Below, one piece after another: positions 62,262 to 64,000 of a stretch of DNA of 64,000 nt. Under the pieces are notes generated by a model. The model was given only the letters and a program-made list of their open reading frames with translations, searched no databases and had not been told where the DNA came from. Every line of letters starts with the position of its first letter. Within the stretch, counting starts at the first letter, position 1. Position numbers and translations under genes: made by a program. The DNA comes from Methanothrix soehngenii GP6 (GTDB lineage Archaea > Halobacteriota > Methanosarcinia > Methanotrichales > Methanotrichaceae), in the NCBI RefSeq assembly GCF_000204415.1, contig NC_015416.1, forward strand, positions 1,178,001 to 1,242,000, in the 5' to 3' direction.

Positions 62262-63899
62262 TTATTCGAAGTCCTCTCCACCCATGCCGCCGGGCATTCC
62301 GCCTGGTCCGCCCGCAGGCCCGCCTGCCTTGGAGGCGATGACATCGTCGATCCTGAGTATCATGACTGCTGCCTCGGCAGCTGAGTTGATGGCCTGGGTC
62401 TTGACCCGCAGGGGCTCGACCACACCCAGCTTCATCATGTCTACAGGAACGCCGGTATCCATGTCCAGGCCGGAGCTCTTGATACCCTTCTCATGCTGGC
62501 TGCGCAGGGCAACCAGAGAGTCGATCTGGTCCAGACCGGCGTTCTCGGCCAGGGTCTTGGGTATGACCTCCATGGAGTCGGCGAAGGCCTCGATGGCCAG
62601 CTGCTCCCTGCCACCGACGGTTGCTGCATACTCTCTGAGACGAAGCGCCAGCTCTACCTCTGGAGCGCCGCCGCCGGGAACGAGCATCTTGTCCTCCACT
62701 ACGACCCCCACCACTCGCAGGGCATCCTCCATCGCTCTGTTCAGCTCATCCACTACGTGCTCAGTGCCTCCTCTCAGGATGATAGAGACCGACTTGGGAT
62801 TCTCGCATTCCTCGACAAAGGTCATCTTCTCGTCGCCGATCTTTCTCTCCTCGACCAGGCCTGCTCTTCCCAGATCCTTCTCCGTCAGGTCATGGATGCT
62901 GGTGACAACCCTGCCGCCAGTGGCGCGAGCCAGCTTCTCCATGTCGCTCTTCTTGACCCGGCGCACAGTGTAGATCCCTTCTTTGGCCAGGAAGTGCTGG
63001 GCCAGATCATCGATGCCCTTCTGGCAGAATACCACATTGGCCCCGGTCTTGATTACGTTGTCCACCATGCCCTTGAGCATGCTCTCTTCCTGATCCAGGA
63101 AGGCCTGAAGCTGATCTGGGGATGTGATCTCTATTTTGGCATCGACCTCGGTCTTCTCGATCTCGATGGCAGCATTGAGCAGGGCGATCTTGGCCCCGGT
63201 TACCTTCTTTGGCATATTGGGGTGGAGCCTATCCTTGTCGATGACCATGCCGTGAACCAGCTCGGAGTCAGTTATCCCTCCTCCTACCTTCTTCTCCACG
63301 GTGATGTTATCGGTGTCCACAGAGCCGTCCTCATCCACCACGGCCTTAACTGCCTCCACGGCCAGCGCGGCAAGCTCCTCTCTGGCGGTCCCTGATCCCT
63401 TGCCCGTCATGGAGGTGATGGCAATCTTCTTGAGAAAATCGGCATCATTGACAGTGACGCTGACGGCAATCTTATTTAGGATCTCCATGGCTTTGTCTGC
63501 TGCTGCCCTGTAGCCCGCGGCGATGACTGTGGGATGAATCTCCTGGTCCAGCAGTCCTTCTGCCTGCTTGAGGAGCTCTCCTGCCAGGACTACGGCAGTG
63601 GTTGTGCCGTCTCCGACCTCAGCATCCTGGGTCTTGGCGATCTCTACCATCATTTTGGCTGCCGGATGCTCGATGTCCATCTCCTTTAGAATGGTGACGC
63701 CGTCATTGGTTATTACCACATCTCCCAAGTTGTCGACCATCATCTTGTCCATGCCCTTGGGGCCGAGTGTGGTTCTCACGGCACCTGCGACTGCCTTTGC
63801 AGCCATGATGTTTGACTTCTGTGCCTCACGACCTGCAGTTCTCTGGCTTCCTTCTTTAAGAATAATTATGGGCTGTCCGCCCAGTTGTCCTGCTGCCAT
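62262..63899 (-). CDS. Thermosome subunit (group II chaperonin)
   Basis: 545 aa. Hallmarks are the N-terminal [30 protein letters not shown], the ATP-site VTNDGVTIL and [15 protein letters not shown], the central [12 protein letters not shown] and a GGM-rich tail ([12 protein letters not shown]). It forms double-ring ATP-driven folding chambers in the cytoplasm. The ribosome site is GGAGGAGATTA directly before the ATG. It is a single gene, as is usual; methanogens often have two to five paralogues. Confidence 0.97.
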   Translation of the reverse strand: MAAGQLGGQPIIILKEGSQRTAGREAQKSNIMAAKAVAGAVRTTLGPKGMDKMMVDNLGDVVITNDGVTILKEMDIEHPAAKMMVEIAKTQDAEVGDGTTTAVVLAGELLKQAEGLLDQEIHPTVIAAGYRAAADKAMEILNKIAVSVTVNDADFLKKIAITSMTGKGSGTAREELAALAVEAVKAVVDEDGSVDTDNITVEKKVGGGITDSELVHGMVIDKDRLHPNMPKKVTGAKIALLNAAIEIEKTEVDAKIEITSPDQLQAFLDQEESMLKGMVDNVIKTGANVVFCQKGIDDLAQHFLAKEGIYTVRRVKKSDMEKLARATGGRVVTSIHDLTEKDLGRAGLVEERKIGDEKMTFVEECENPKSVSIILRGGTEHVVDELNRAMEDALRVVGVVVEDKMLVPGGGAPEVELALRLREYAATVGGREQLAIEAFADSMEVIPKTLAENAGLDQIDSLVALRSQHEKGIKSSGLDMDTGVPVDMMKLGVVEPLRVKTQAINSAAEAAVMILRIDDVIASKAGGPAGGPGGMPGGMGGEDFE

Positions 63900-63950
63900 T
63901 TAATCTCCTCCGTTGAATTAGTTCAAAGCGTGATATCCGGTGTTTAAACT

Positions 63951-63959
63951 TCTATATGA
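63951..63959 (-). promoter_or_regulatory. Candidate TATA box of the thermosome gene
   Basis: On the minus strand TTCATATAG lies about 55 bases before the ATG, which would place the transcription start about 25-30 bases before the ribosome site. Confidence 0.4.
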
Positions 63960-64000
63960 ATATTGCGATAGGTGAGCAACTCATTCCAGCTGCGAGCTTA

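Noticed and set aside
62493-63395. 300-codon open frame on the plus strand inside the thermosome gene
   Set aside because: Antisense shadow of a highly conserved chaperonin gene.

Overview
The window looks like chromosomal DNA of an acetate-using methanogen of the Methanothrix/Methanosaeta type (inference from gene content, not a database match). Archaeal markers are a thermosome subunit, the RFC small subunit, an archaeal threonyl-tRNA synthetase with its own N-terminal editing domain, archaeal IleRS, the archaeosine enzyme RaSEA, and a Fae-Hps fusion that makes ribulose phosphate in methanogens without the oxidative pentose phosphate route. Secreted beta-helix (NosD-like), DNRLRE, lamin-tail/DUF11 and HTH-CBS proteins also fit Methanosarcinales. 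Several genes appear to start with TTG or GTG behind clear GGAGG or GGTGA sites.

Layout. 0.2-5.4 kb: a minus-strand set of envelope or secreted proteins (NosD-like, rhodanese, subtilase) ending in a class II aldolase. 5.6-7.5 kb: a DNRLRE protein and a thioredoxin-CcdA fusion. 7.5-13.7 kb: a TnpB element, fae-hps, and a toxin-antitoxin locus whose RelE-type toxin was hit twice, by an IS5-like and an IS1634-like element, both with visible target duplications. 13.8-20.5 kb: a phosphatase/sulfatase-fold exoprotein, DUF3795, DUF169, a secreted protein and thrS. 20.7-24.7 kb: an IS4-family element with a 10-bp target duplication, a second NosD-like protein, an acylphosphatase-like protein with decapeptide repeats, and a decayed GH15-like fragment. 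24.9-37.9 kb: YgiQ radical SAM, HprK-like kinase, phosphoglycerate mutase, parvulin, cyclase, a large hybrid histidine kinase, rfcS, ileS and a DUF151 nuclease.

37.9-54.4 kb is the most unusual part. It is an almost entirely minus-strand cluster of DUF1646 (ion-transporter-fold) paralogues. Two canonical copies of about 380 aa are present. Two 577-aa copies carry a triplicated two-helix module at the N-terminus. Two half-length copies have lost the conserved GEPLS and DNAT/L motifs. One DUF1646 fragment is fused to a soluble methanogen HTH-CBS regulator. Two tandem universal stress proteins, a four-helix membrane protein and two tiny membrane peptides are interspersed. A half-then-long gene pair occurs twice, which implies segmental duplication; both copies were later hit by insertions (a hairpin-rich insert and a TnpB element). 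I read this as a candidate undescribed membrane transport and sensing system.

54.4-64 kb: RaSEA with a TrxB-like reductase, tRNA-Gly(GCC), a large lamin-tail/DUF11 surface protein, two winged-helix regulators, a lipoprotein, purC and a thermosome subunit. A 160-bp MITE-like repeat with inverted ends and 8-bp target duplications occurs twice intact and once as a remnant. Three TnpB-only elements share one right-end motif.
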